Below are positions 1 through 12,504 of a stretch of DNA of 64,000 nt, piece by piece. The first letter of the stretch is position 1; each line of letters opens with the position of its first letter. Position numbers and translations under genes: made by a program. The notes beneath the pieces are model-generated. The model saw nothing but the letters and a program-made list of their open reading frames with translations, made no database searches and had not been told where the DNA came from. The DNA is from Carex sylvatica (lineage: Eukaryota; Streptophyta; Magnoliopsida; Poales; Cyperaceae): assembly GCA_964058845.1 (NCBI GenBank), contig CAXKVR010000043.1, forward strand, positions 1 to 64,000, given 5' to 3'.

Positions 1-1668
1 AAGTAGCTTAATAAATAGTAAAATAATTCAGAAAAATGTAAAATTTGGTCTCCAAGCACATATTAATATGGAGAACAAGATGAACGGTTCAGATCGACTT
101 TTTGAATTTTGAAATTTTAAATTTGGACCGTATGTAGTTCGGCCCATATGCATATGAATGCACATTAGTCACTCTCCATATAATACATCATATTTTTTAT
201 ACATCATCATGCTTCGTATTTTATATTTTTCTTTTAAAGTCCAAACTGTTAATCTGAACTCCTCAACATGGTATTCATATTAAAACATGTTTGGAGATCA
301 AATTTTATAAATTTTGAAATATAATTACTATTTTTTGAGAAAGGTAGAAAATCAATGTTTTTGAATATGGTCCAAAACAAGTTAATTTATATCTATCTTA
401 AATAATTTTTTTTTTTTCAAATATTATAAAATTTCATCAAAAGAATTATTTAGTATGAATATTATGTTGAGAGGTTCAGATAGACAATTTGAACTTTAAA
501 AACATAGATATAAAAATATGTGATATGAAAAACATGAGATATTGGAACCCTCTTATATAGAGTGATGCTATGATGCTTTAGGAAGTAAAGATTATGTTTT
601 ACTTCTCGCTCATATCTCTATTTTTAAAGTTCAAATAGGTAATCCGAACTTCTCAACATGATATTCCTATTGATATGTGCTTGGAGACCAAATTTTATAT
701 TTTTTAGAAATTTTTAACTATTTTTTTGAATTTTTGAAAATCACAGCTTTTCATTAAATACAAAATAATTCCAAAATTCCAAAGAAATAGTAAAAAGTTT
801 CCAAAAAATATAAAATTTGGTCTCCAAGCACATACTAATATGAAGATCATGTTAAGAAGTTTAAATCGACTATTTGAACTTTGAAAATAGAGATATGAGT
901 GGAAATTAAAACACCCTCTTTACTTTCCAAAGCATGAGAGAGAGAGAGAGAGAGAGAGCTTGGTTAATATCAACACGTTTGATTCGGAGTTGTGGTGCAA
1001 CCGATTGATTTTTTGATTTTCAAAGTTCAAACTATCGATCCAAATCGTCAGATGTGATCTTATATTAAAATGTGCTTCGAGACCAAAATTTATATTTTTT
1101 TAATTTTTTTTTACAATTTATTAAACCAGTTTTCTAATCGCTAATTTTAATAAAGAGTGAAAAGTTTCTGGAGCATTGAATTTTATTTTTAAAATGACTT
1201 AATAAATAGTAAAAAAATTCAAAAAATTATAAAATTTGGTCTCCAAGCACATTTTAATATGGATTGAATGTTGAACGGTTTGGATCGACTGTTTGGACTT
1301 TAAAAATATAAAAATCGAAGCATTTGTTCCACGGCCTAGAAACAAACGTTTTGATATTAGCCAATCTTTGTCCCTCTCTCTCTCTCTCTATTTATAGGTT
1401 TATTTTACTCTACACTCTTATTTTGTGATTTTAAAGTTCGAACCATCAATCCAAATCATTCAACCTAATCTCCACATTAAATTGTGCTAGGAGACTATCT
1501 TTTACACTTTTCTTCAGAAAACATTTTACTATTTTTTTTGGAATTTTTGAATATCACTATTCTTGGATGGTCTACAATTTCCTATAGAACAATGATTTTA
1601 AATTAAAAAGAATAGTAAAATAATTCAAAAAAATGTAAAATTTGGACTTTTATATCTCCTTTTCCGGT

Positions 1669-1716
<48 letters not shown>

Positions 1717-2140
1717 GTAGAGGTTGGCTAACATCAAAGTGGTAGTTCATAAGTTTTGGTGCTACCAATTCATTTTTTAATTTTTAAAGTTCAAAACGTC
1801 GATCCGAACCATTCAAGTTGATCTCTATATTAAAATGTGATTGGAGACCAAATTTTATATTTTTTCTGAATTTTCTTTTACTATTTATTAAGCCACTTTA
1901 AAAATCGCTGATCCAACAGTGGCTTAATAAAACAGTAAAATTAGAGGTCACCGTTGGATCAGTGATTCAAAGTGGCTTAATAAATAGTAAAAAATTCAAA
2001 AAAATATAAAATTTGGTCTTGAAGCACATTTTAATATAGAGATCAACTGGAACGGTTCGGATCGACGTTTTGAACTTTAAAAACTGAAAATCGAATTGGT
2101 AGCACCAAAGCTCAGGAACTACCACTATCAATACTGTTTT
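1..2140. repeat. Block of nested/abutting foldback MITEs
   Basis: Roughly six palindromic elements side by side: one cut by the window edge (1-175), then about 230-545, 569-935, 955-1370, 1400-1660 (partial) and 1718-2140. Each has long arms containing CTCCAAGCACATNTTAATAT and GAACGGTTCGGATCGA-like motifs in inverted order around a TTAATAAATAGTAAAA core. GA/CT microsatellites (933-958, 1374-1389, 1699-1716) and an AT tract (1672-1699) lie between. No coding capacity. Similar blocks occur at 13965-14365, 15300-16640, 24224-25092, 45826-46215 and 57670-58745. Confidence 0.8.
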
Positions 2141-2159
2141 TCCATCCTTTTGAATATTG

Positions 2160-3270
2160 TTGGGTGATCTATGAATGAAATTGTGTCTCAATTTTTTTAT
2201 CTGAATTAAAAATTTCAGATTTGAAGTTCCAACCTTTGAATGGACTGAAGCACATCCCTAAACAAGAATACAAAGAAAGTAAATAAGGAAATTTTACTAG
2301 TGCAATGAGATGCGTGCATTAGTAATAATAAAATGTCGTCATTATTGAAATAGGTCATGTCTAATATATATAATTGTCTATTTTCATGGTTGACTCTTGA
2401 CTGCAATCTCATACTGTGATACTTTGACCTGCAGTGAACCGTAGAAACGAGCTCTCATAAATTTCAATTTAATTTGCAAATATGAAAATAATTTGATGTC
2501 AAATGAAGTAGAAACGAACTCTAAAATTTAAATCAGATTTAATTTGAACATGATCAAACCCACCAAAGATGGCATCGGAAACTGGTTTGACCGAAAAAAA
2601 ATATGTTAATTTCAAAAAAACATTTAACATAAAATAGCTCAAGCAACTGGATGTTTGTTTCTGCTAGGCTTAGCTAATATGTGACTTATAATGTAAGAAC
2701 GGAAAATTACATGAAACTAAATGAGATTGGAGGAACTAGAATCTAGTAAAGTATAATTTCAATTTATAAGGAGGGCTGAAATGTATTGATGGATACAAAA
2801 TTACAAATTTTCAATTTATAGGAGGAGTTTAGCCCCATTTCCCCTTCACTAAAATCCATTCATGTATTGACAGTTGCAAACTTGCAATACAATTGGCTAT
2901 TTGGCTTTTTGAACTTTTCTGATCCAGAAACCTCAAACAATTCAAACTCGAACCGGCTCGGAGAAACATAAATTTGAAGAACTTAGAATCTAAATGATCA
3001 AAACTTGTGATAATCATCGAGATATCTGAGAAGGATCTGAAATGACATATATCAACAAAATACACTACAGTACCGAACAACATACAAGATTTGGCATTAC
3101 CTCAAATCAAGTTTATTTTGTATACATTTTAATTAAAAATTTCTATAATGTAACTACTCAAACTCTTTGACATGCTCTATTCTTTAGAATACACAAAGGA
3201 GAAAACAAATGGTCTTTCGTTATTTCAAGATATTGTCGTGATTTGTCGACACTCTTGCTGTAGAAGTACT
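2160..3270. repeat. Repeated modules downstream of copy A; no gene
   Basis: 2178-2350 recurs at 13094-13260, 45592-45790 and 46256-46430. 2380-2600 recurs at 16820-17040 and partly at 44670-44960. The remainder (2700-3270) is AT-rich and unique-looking, likely copy A 3' flank. Short ORFs here lack any family feature. Confidence 0.7.
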
Positions 3271-3274
3271 TATC

Positions 3275-6200
3275 TCAATATACAATCCTTCCCAGTACCA
3301 TTCCAGCCATAACTATTGCTCCAAACCATTTGTTTGAAAAAAATCTGCAAATAAAGTAAAACAATTAACCTGTAGCTTAACATTGAATTTTATGGACAAC
3401 TTTACTTGCCAGTTAATCAGTTACCAGCATTTACTGAGTGTTGTTTTGTTTACTTATAAGATGCTTGATCGAGAATGGTTCTGATTTCTGTTATTTTGTT
3501 TTTTCCCATCTCCCTTTATATGTGTAAAGAATCTTAATTTGATGATATTTAATTTGCTACACATCCACTGTGTCGAATTAATCTGAATGAATCACTATAA
3601 TTTAAATGGTTTTGTTCAACCATTTTATGAATGATCTTACTATTCTTCTGAACATGTTTGGAAGTAATATTTCTGGCCTAAACCCTAGAAAATATGCAAA
3701 GTAATTTATCATATTTCAAACATATAAAATAATAGCTGATACTCTGGTACTTACTTCATAAGACAATCAAATCCATTTGACAAGTCAACTGAATATATCT
3801 GCCATAATAGGTGTCCAAATGCAGGAATCATAGATAAGTAGAAGGGCCAACCTAACAAAAAAGAAATCAGTTGAATTAAATTTGACATAAAGAATAGAGA
3901 TAATTTGGTATCTTAATATTATCTATAATTCATAAAGCAAAATACAGATAATAATACTCAAGAAATTTCTTAAGGGATGTTGCTCTCAGTTGAATTAACC
4001 CAAAAACTAACAAATTCAGTATATAAATGCACCACTTGCAAAATAGGTTGATTTTAAGAGCTTAGATTTAACGTTGAAGTCAGTCTTATATATATTTCTT
4101 GAAATTTAGCTCAGAAACTATCTTGATGAACTATATAAATTCATTCTAGCTTTATCCATGCATGAGCACAAACATACCCATATGAGCATTGTAGCCAGCA
4201 AACATCAAGCAGCCAATACAAATGGTTGCAAATCCAAGGAGCCAAGTCCTTGTCGAGTCTCCAAACAACAATGCTGTGGATTTAACTCCTGCCTCCGCAT
4301 CGTCATCTTTATCCTGTTTTTTTATTAAAAAAAATTAGAAAATAGGCTTCAAATTAACATTGAAATCTTCCAATTTAACAATATATCATGTACCGTATTG
4401 GATCTTTGTTTTGGATGTTCTTTTTTATGTAAGAATTTATCTGCTCAGAGTTTAGTGCTAGCTTTGTATTATTCAGGATAGCAAATTTGCCAATGTCGTT
4501 ATAGATATGCATGAAATTAATTAATAATTAAGACATAATAGGTTTATTTATCATCTTGTTGCCACAAGAATCCAGGTAAAGTTATCATAAATTAGGCTTG
4601 AAATTAAGTTGAAACGGTTTTTAATGTGAAATAACAGGTATGGGCGATAGCAAACAGATCATCTTACTTTAAAGTGCCATAAGCACAATTTGAACTTGTG
4701 AAGTACGATATTAGAAATTGAAATAAACAAATATACCTGATGTGCATATATTGTGTCGTATAGCAATGTCCAGAATATACCAGCAATGTGTACCGGGATG
4801 AAAATGCGGATATCAGTCAAATTTCCCATTACGGCTGCCCAGCCGAGTGTTGCACCCCAGTTGTGGGCCAAACCAAGAAAAGCTTGTGGCTGTAATATTT
4901 ATCACACCAACTTATTAACAAAAGAAGTTATGTGAAGTGATTATATATTTTCCATCCGTTAGAATTTAGAAAATTGAAAAAAATAAAAAGCAAATAATTG
5001 AACCAGATCAAAACTTACCCAGTAAGTAATTCTCTTCATAAAGGGATAAGCAATCGACAATACTTGTTCCACTGCTACTAGGACAATACTGTTTTATCAG
5101 TATTAAAAAAAAAAAAAAAATCATTCAGAATCATTAGTCTTTTAGAGCAATTAATTACAAATAAGCATGTACCTTATGGCAAACCAAAAAAGAAAGGAAA
5201 AAAAAAAATACAAGAATGAGGGACCTAGAATTATTTTGTGATTTATTTGGGGGTCTAATCTATTAAGTAATACAAAAGGCTAAAGCCTTTTCAGCATAGT
5301 GTGACTTTTCTTTTTTTCTTTCTTTTTCCTTTTATATACACTTACTTTTCACAAAGATTAGCATTCTTGAGTGATATTCTCTTGTCCCTTTCATATGAAC
5401 ATATATATATGCTAGGTATCAATAAATACATACTTTACCCTGCCTCACCTTTAGGGAAAAAAATAATCCAACAGAAAATAATTTAGAGTAGTTAAAAATG
5501 ACAGAAAGGATCGATTCGATGTGCTGTTTAATATCACGTCATAATTTTACAATAATACTTTCTTTGTCATACCATAATTTGTTGAGTTGTAGCACAAGCG
5601 GTATAAGCAATGCGATATTCAATGCCCAAAAAAACCACCCTTGAACCGGCGTGATGTCACCAGCTGCCAGTGGTCTCGTCTTGCAACGCTCTACCTGAGA
5701 TCGATCGATATAGATTGACAGAGAGACAAAATTAAATCAATAGAAGGCCAATTAACAATATATTGTACTTAACAGTAGATACCAAAAAAAGAAGAAGTAA
5801 AACATAGTTGACCAGAAAACCTTAGTAGTGTATTACAATATCAGAAATTGTGCGGTTCACAATGTGCATAAAAGGACGTGTTGCTAAGTTTAGTGTATGA
5901 CTTTTCGTCAGAAGTCAAGATAGCTAGGATTGAATTCTCAATGACTTCAAAAGGCAAACATGAAGAGGAGATCAGGTGTTGGGTTTTTATTATTTTAAGA
6001 AAATAATATGTTGGCAATCTAAACAACAATAATATATGGACAAGAATGTTAACAAAACAATATGCTTTATGGAAAAGTTACACTAGATAAGCAAAACATA
6101 CAGCTCTTTAAGATATATTAAACTTACCTTTCTGTCATACTCTAGATCAATGAGATCATTTACAGTGCAATTCGAGACATGTAAAAGGAGAGCCATCAAG

Positions 6201-6895
6201 TGAAATAGTCCAAATAATTTGAAATCAGGAACAGTTCCAGGTTTTGTTGCCAGCATAATTGACCTGCCATTTGCAGTACATGTGCACATCTTTAGTAATT
6301 GAAAATTATATAAATATGTATGCCATCTGAAGAAGCTAAAAAGCAAAAGAAGGGAACCAACAAGAAAAGTCTTGTCTGAGTAGTTTAAAACTTTACATGT
6401 TGCATATGGTGCATTAATTTTCATGCCATTAGGTAATTGCAATGTTCCTTAAACGTTTGTCAAAGAAAAAAGATATATGTAACAATTTCTCCAGCTTGGT
6501 TTGATTGCAATTAATTAACACAACAGTAAAGAATGTATATAGCACAACTGTAATGTGTATATATATGTTTACCAAAAGGCAGGCCAGACATGAAGCCAAA
6601 CCGCAATGTCATCGTCTATGCGAGCAAGCTTAACATACGGCCTGATTATCTCTGGAACTTTCTCATCCACCCATGTAATTATTCTCTCACTGCCCTTGCA
6701 GACGAACGATTTGTCTCTAAGCAATGACGGTGATGATAAAGACAGACCTGGCTTAAGCACAGGAAGAAACTTTTGTTGCAGAGGCTGTGCATGTGTCCTA
6801 CGAAGACTCGGTTGGTTTTGAAAGTAGGCATTGTTGAAGTTACCACGTCGTCGTGCATATGGAAGGTTGACTGTGGAGGTACTTACGAGTTCCAT
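3275..6895 (-). CDS. UbiA-type aromatic prenyltransferase, copy A (8 exons, complete)
   Basis: Exons on the minus strand, read from the splice signals: 6573-6895, 6128-6263, 5573-5694, 5019-5088, 4737-4889, 4178-4313, 3755-3851, 3275-3344. All introns are GT-AG and the joined frame is 368 codons, starting at the ATG at 6895. Residues 1-~75 are Ser/Arg/Gln-rich and resemble an organelle transit peptide. The rest is hydrophobic and polytopic. Asp motif 1 is NDLIDLEYD (143-151) followed by [12 protein letters not shown]. Asp motif 2 is YDTIYAHQ then [18 protein letters not shown] (261-286). Both are hallmarks of UbiA/COQ2 enzymes, which join a prenyl diphosphate to an aromatic acid with Mg2+. 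By family knowledge the closest type is plant 4-hydroxybenzoate polyprenyltransferase (PPT1/COQ2, ubiquinone pathway) or its specialised relatives. Oddity: the family's RxDKPIG motif reads RIDDDIA (92-98). This is probably a duplicated, possibly neofunctionalised enzyme. Family is sure, substrate is not. Confidence 0.9.
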
Positions 6896-6992
6896 TTTGA
6901 GAGAGAGGAGAACTAGAGAGAGATACAGAGACAGAATGGGAGAGAGAGAGAGGCTGTTTGTTGTACGTAGTTTGAGATAGTAATTAAGTTGA

Positions 6993-7002
6993 CTATTTAT
7001 AG
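6993..7002 (-). promoter_or_regulatory. Putative TATA box of copy A
   Basis: On the minus strand the sequence reads CTATAAATAG about 100 bp upstream of the copy A ATG (6895). Spacing and match fit a plant core promoter. The stretch between it and the ATG is rich in GA/CT (6897-6953), a common 5'-UTR feature. Transcription start not determined. Confidence 0.55.
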
Positions 7003-7422
7003 ATACTGAAAGTTTGCCTTCTGAAAAGTATGGCTTCTCTAAAACAAAAGAATTGACAAGTCAACACGCATCATAAGAAGATTGTGAATATAATATGGCA
7101 GTTGCTATTTTGATAGCGCCGACTTTTATTACTGAGAGCTTTCAGAAAATACTATCTTTAAAGGAGCGGATTCAGAATTTTCATCAGTGGTGGCAAAATA
7201 AAGATTAAATTAGACTTAAATCTACTAACTAATTGAGTACTCGATAAAAAAAATAATGCTTTGATTTATACTTTTCAATACTCTCACTTATAATTTCTAA
7301 TTCTTTAACTTATAATTCTAATTACTAATCATAATTCAAAAAATTTATTTTAATTTTAATTGTAAATTTAATCCGAATTACAAATCAAACATCCTGAGGG
7401 GGGGGGCAAAAAAAATTTAGGG

Positions 7423-7538
7423 GGAGGCAAAATCGATCGAAACCGATAAATCAGCACTGAAACTCAAAATCCAGGAAGGCGGAGGCAAAATCGATCGAAA
7501 CCGATAAATCAGCACTGAAACTCAAAATCCAGGAAGGC
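7423..7538. repeat. 58-bp perfect tandem duplication
   Basis: Two units starting GGAGGCAAAATCGATCGAAA at 7423 and 7481 appear identical over 58 bases, indicating a very recent duplication (or an assembly duplication). Confidence 0.85.
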
Positions 7539-8662
7539 GACTGCCTCCCCGGGATACATTTGGGTCCACCCTTGTTAATCTTTTTCTTATCATTGTATAA
7601 TTAATCAATACACAATATATACCAAAATTTTAGTTACCATCTCAATATTTTATAATTAAGCAACCACCACCCATATCTTTAAAATTGAGTTTTTATCACA
7701 CACGCACTCTCAGAATGCGCATTAATTTTTTTAGTGCACCAACTGAGAATGTGCACTAAATTATTATTTTCTTGGGAATTTTTTTGTGCGCATCTTGGAT
7801 TTTTTTAGTTTTGTTCTACGTTTAATTTGTAGTATAAAACATTGATCAGATTGTGCATATAATTTGTAATAATTGGCGCACCAACTTACTTAGTACAAAA
7901 CGTTGTTCAGATTGTGCGTATAATTTGTTGTAGTAATTTTAGTTCAAATTTAGTACAAAATTTTATTTATTAAATAATTACGTTGTATTTTCTACAATTT
8001 CTCCATCAAATTTGATGCATACATATAATTCTAAAAACCACATAACAAAATAGAATAGAACACACAAAAAAAATTAGTCGAAAAATTTCAAACAAAACAT
8101 AACTAAAAAAAGTTGGTACACATCCGAGGATGCGCCCAAAAAAGAAAAATAAGAAAAATAATGTGGTGTGTATTCTGAAAGTGTGTGATGATAAAAACTC
8201 AATTTTGAGCTAAAAGATAGTTGTTGTTTAATTTTGAACTATTGAGGTTTTTAATTTTAAACAAATTTCAGTTTAATAAGAAAAGGTACAAGAAAAAAAA
8301 TATTGTTATGAGAAAAAAATATACATTTCAGGAAAAATTTAAAGGTCGATTTTTTCTTTATTTTTTTTCTCTGATGTATCCTTAATTAATAACGTATATA
8401 AGTTGGTGCTTGTTCTTCTAAGTAATCAGAATAGTGCTCTCAAAGTATAGCATATATTTGGTGGTCAAGAAAAAAGCTTGTTTTCGATCCATTGGTTAAA
8501 CATATTTTTGGTAAAAAAAGATAATCGGAGGTGGATAACGGGAACACAAATTCTCTCATGATCAACGGGGGCGAAGCTGAGATTGAAAAAGCTTAATTTC
8601 AATCTGAATAATTTATTATAGTGTAATTTATTATATAAGAAAGGTTAAAAAGTTAAAATATA

Positions 8663-9025
8663 TTGTTGGCTTTGTGCCTCAATTATATCTCACATCTTTA
8701 TCTTTGTTTTCAAAATTTAAACAGTCAATTTGAACTATTTAACATGCATAATTTTCATATTAAAATGTGTCTAGAAACCAAAATTTATATCCTTTTATTT
8801 ATTTATTTTTACTATTTTTTAAGATAGGTACAAAACCACAGCTTCTGGACTATCCAAAAATAATAATTTTGTACCAATCTAAAAAAATAGTAAATTTTTA
8901 AAATTTTTTTTACTATTTGGTCTCTAAGCAATTTTAATATGGATATTATGTTGAGCAGTTCAGATCGACAGTTTGAACTTTAAAATGGGAGATATAGTTG
9001 GAGCACAAAATCAATGATGCATTTT
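8663..9025. mobile_element. Foldback MITE (core family)
   Basis: Left arm TTGTGCCTCAATTATATCTC is mirrored by GAGATATAGTTGGAGCACAA at the right end. Inner arms carry GAACTATTTAACATG / ATGTTGAGCAGTTCAGATCG and the TGTGTCTAGAAACCAAA / TTTGGTCTCTAAGCA motifs of the family. Confidence 0.7.
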
Positions 9026-9442
9026 AACCCTACTCAATATATAAATAATTATAAAAATTAAAATATAAATAATAAAACTGTAAATTTTAAATTTATAGAG
9101 GTAAAATAACATGACCGGATATAGAGGCGAATCTATGTATAGTCCGTGGAGAACTTAGTCATTCCATGATTTAAAAAAAGATTATGATGGAATTAAAAAA
9201 AGATTATGTATATTGAAATGTAATTGAAATTTTATTTTTATTAAAGTTTTTGTATAGTTCATTTCTTTTTCATAATTATTGCATGTGTGCTTGTAGTTTA
9301 GTAACTAGAATTCTAATTTGTTATTGTACAAACCGTTCGGCAAATGCATAGAATAGTGGAAAAAAAAGAGACTTCTATTCCATACAATTTCAATTATGTT
9401 CGGCGCATTAAAAATAGTGTAAGAGTGGAATTAAGTCAATTT

Positions 9443-9575
9443 GGGATGAAATAGGGAGGAGTACTCTTTCCCAATTCCATCTTTATCATGAAATAGTGGG
9501 ATGAAATAGGGAGGAGTACTCTTTCCCAATTCGACCTTTATCATGAAATAGTGGGATGAAATAGGGAGGAGTTAA
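9443..9575. repeat. 55-bp tandem repeat, about 2.4 copies
   Basis: GGGATGAAATAGGGAGGAGT begins at 9443, 9498 and 9553. The units are nearly identical, differing in ATTCCATC versus ATTCGACC. Noncoding. Confidence 0.85.
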
Positions 9576-9800
9576 AGTGCAAAAGAGAAGGATTCAACTG
9601 CATATTTTCATCATAATTCTATTTTTTTTTTACTTTTTCTCTATTCCATTCAATTACACCCATGTTACTATACATTCCGCCACAATTCCTCACTCTTTCT
9701 CTATTCCACCACAATTTAAATTTAAATTTTCCAATCTAAATTTTATAGTTTCACACCTGATCATACACAGACGGATTTGTGGAGTTCATTCCAGATGTAG

Positions 9801-12499
9801 TGTCACACCCCGCAGCCAAGGGTTGCAACAGTCCCCCGCCGTAAGTATACAATTCCGTGTACACTTACAAGGCATTTCATCATTCACTCAGAAATACACC
9901 ACAAAATAGATAAAACATGTCATATGTATACATACAATAATCCCAGTATACGGGACTGGTACAAGTATCACAATCAAAGGTATCTCCTACGGATACCAAC
10001 CGTCAGGTATGACATAGAGATCTATACAACAAAATCAGTACATATAACTATACACATCTCTAGTCAAACAACAAAACTAATGACTATGGTAAGGGTGACA
10101 TATACCGGGGGCCTAATACTCGCGTGCCTCCTCAGACCCAGTCCCAGTCGCACCGAAACCTGTAAAAGTACCCAAAAGGATGGGGGTGAGAATTTCATTC
10201 TCAGTGCGAAATTGCCACAAACAGGTTATTGAACTTGCAATCAGACTCTATTTTCACAAAATAAAACTCATACGAAATCACTTTCACAGTTTTACCACAA
10301 TATATATATATATATATGAATGCATATGCTAGACAACAGATAATCAAATGAAATTCAACTAATGGAATATTCAAATCGAAGTTCGAACGAGAACATAATA
10401 GGCTTAAATCATTTTAATAAGGCTGGTAGCACCTACAGATGTTCCACCGAGCTGGACCCTTTTTATCTGACCTTCGTCTGTAGGGTTACTGACACCTACA
10501 GACGCACCACCCGTCTGGACCCTTTATCTGACACCCATCTACAGTGCTTTGGCTTAACCATTTTCTAAGGTCTGGTTTGAAATCATATCACAAAAATTCA
10601 CTTTGGAACTCAAGATGTCGCAATATTCAATTGACCTTCCAAATGTACTATCACGTAGGATAATACTCCTGATCCACAGACGTTACACACAAGTCACCCA
10701 CAAACACCATCACAATCACAATCAAAATTAACATATAAATATGTATATAATCACCTACCCCTCGTCCCAACCGATACTGGGAAACATGAGGGCCGTTCAC
10801 CTAATGCGCCAGAAGGATCCTGGGATCAAAGTCAGCTGATACAGCTCAACTTTGCAAATTTCATTCACAAGGTCAAAGTCATCCATACGGCTCAACTTTA
10901 CCAATTCAATCTCAATGATTTTCACAATCGACAGTTTGTGGTGACTTTCAACCAAAAATTAGATCACAGACTAACAATTCAATTTGGCAACCGGACCCAT
11001 ATGCAAATCAACTATATCACATGGATTCCAACAATTATGCAACAAAATCAAACATTCAACATGACAATTCGAGTAATAATCTAATCTATGAAAATAAAAC
11101 ATCAAACAAGTCCAAGAACCCCGCACCTGATCACGACGAGCGTACAGCGAAGCTACGGGTCAGGCGTCTCAAATTGCTCCGCAAGGTCTGGCTCTACTGA
11201 GCTTACACCTATATTATACGTGTTCATTTAGTTTAGACTTGGTTCAATGGTCAGAAGGTTCAATTGGGTGACACGAGTCATTTTCTATTTTTCTTAACCG
11301 AATTCGTATGCTCTTTTTATTAGTTTCCTTACTTAACACTTCTTTAACCATCAAGCACTTATGCGATTAGGTCCTCTAAATTATATATCATCTCAATTTG
11401 GTAACAATTCATTTACCGATTGGTTAAACCCTAATTTGATCAAAATCCGACTGAACCGATACACGTGCTAGCATTTCAATATCAAAATATAACCCTATCG
11501 ATTACAAGTCTAATTGGTCGGTTTAGCCTAATCAATCGACCGCATTTCTCAATTTTGGATTTGGTACCGAAAAATCCTAAAACCAGAAATTTTCAAAATT
11601 GAGATGAAATTGAGAAAAGAATCGACAATTAACCAACAAGGAAGCTCAAATGAGAGCGATTACTCGAAATGGGTGCACAAATTTTGGGTTTAAACAAGAA
11701 CTGCCACAATGGCGAAATTTTGGGTTTTGAGAGAAGAGGAGAAAAGAGAAACGAGTACCAATAGGCGAGCTAGAAGAGATCTATGGCCGGCTTCTCGCTT
11801 CCACCTTCGATTTCCCGGGACTTTAGGCGGCTTGAGAGGTAGAGGGAGCTCTCTCTCTCGTTTTCTTCTTCTTTTGGCGGAACACACAAGAAAGAGGGGA
11901 AGGGACGGAGGAGAAAGAGAGAAAGAAAAAGAAAGATATCTGAGTTTTGATTAAAAATTCCTCTGAGTGCGGGTCGGCCACCCGCACTCAGCCCTTGTCA
12001 GAATTCAAACCGAACAGAAAATACAGAAGAATACCCTAGTGCGGACGCACTCATTTTTAGTGTGGGTCAGTCACCCGCACTCATCACTTGGGTAAATTTT
12101 AGAACTTAGGAAAATTCACAGAAAATTCATGAGTGCGGACGCACTCAGAACTTAGTCAAATTTTTCAGAAAAACGGCACTGAATCAAGAAAAGTCCGAGT
12201 CTAATGCGTCCGCATTTAAATTCAGTGCGGGTCGAGACACCCGCACTCAGGACTTGGTCAATTTTCAGACAAAGAGCTGGGGTCAGTGCGGATCATCTAT
12301 CCGCACTCACCACCAGTGCGGACGCACTGAGCTTATAAGGTTCCAGAAACTCAAAATTTCGACGCGGTTTCGATTCACATTTGATTTATTTATCTAGGAA
12401 AACCTCAATTAAGGTTTAAACTGTTATTTTATTAACACGATTTTCGATTCTAGCTTTTAAATTCCTTGAAATAAATTATGAAAACTTCGTAACGTAACA
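9801..12499. mobile_element. Solo LTR (Ty3/gypsy-like), 2.7 kb, TSD TGTAG
   Basis: Starts TGTCACACCCCG and ends AACGTAACA, i.e. TG...CA termini. It is flanked by the identical 5-bp target duplication TGTAG (9796-9800 and 12500-12504). The TGTCACACCC start is typical of plant chromovirus (Del/Tekay-like) LTRs. No gag-pol lies next to it, so it is a solo LTR left by LTR-LTR recombination. Inside are short imperfect repeats (10427-10550, around TGGACCC and CCTACAGA) and an array of AGTGCGG/CGCACT hairpins (11955-12345). ORFs at 11690-11954 fall wholly within it and are not host genes. Confidence 0.85.
11955..12345. repeat. Array of AGTGCGG...CGCACT hairpin modules
   Basis: At least ten short palindromes built on AGTGCGGACGCACT or GTGCGGGTC-GCC-ACCCGCAC alternate with 20-40 nt AT-rich spacers. 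Related arrays appear at 34265-34615 and, inverted, at 51610-51960. The latter two are therefore fragments of the same LTR family. Confidence 0.8.
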
Positions 12500-12504
12500 T
12501 GTAG

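Larger units (their letters stand above)
7010..9800. other. Upstream of copy A: no gene, TE debris and tandem repeats
   Basis: 7158-7575 resembles a decayed small transposon (GGATTCAGAATTTTCATC at the left, GGGTCCACCC at the right). It contains an exact 58-bp tandem duplication (7423-7538). 8663-9025 is a foldback MITE. 9443-9575 holds a 55-bp tandem repeat. No ORF with recognisable features was found. Confidence 0.6.

Noticed and set aside
4753..4935. Plus-strand ORF opposite copy A exon 5
   Set aside because: It is the antisense shadow of the prenyltransferase exon; the minus frame carries the family motif and splice sites. The plus ORFs at 6606-6821, 29532-29750, 31970-32152 and 36331-36519 are the same kind of shadow.
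11690..11954. ORFs of 65 and 81 codons on both strands
   Set aside because: They lie wholly inside the solo LTR and consist of GA-rich low-complexity sequence.
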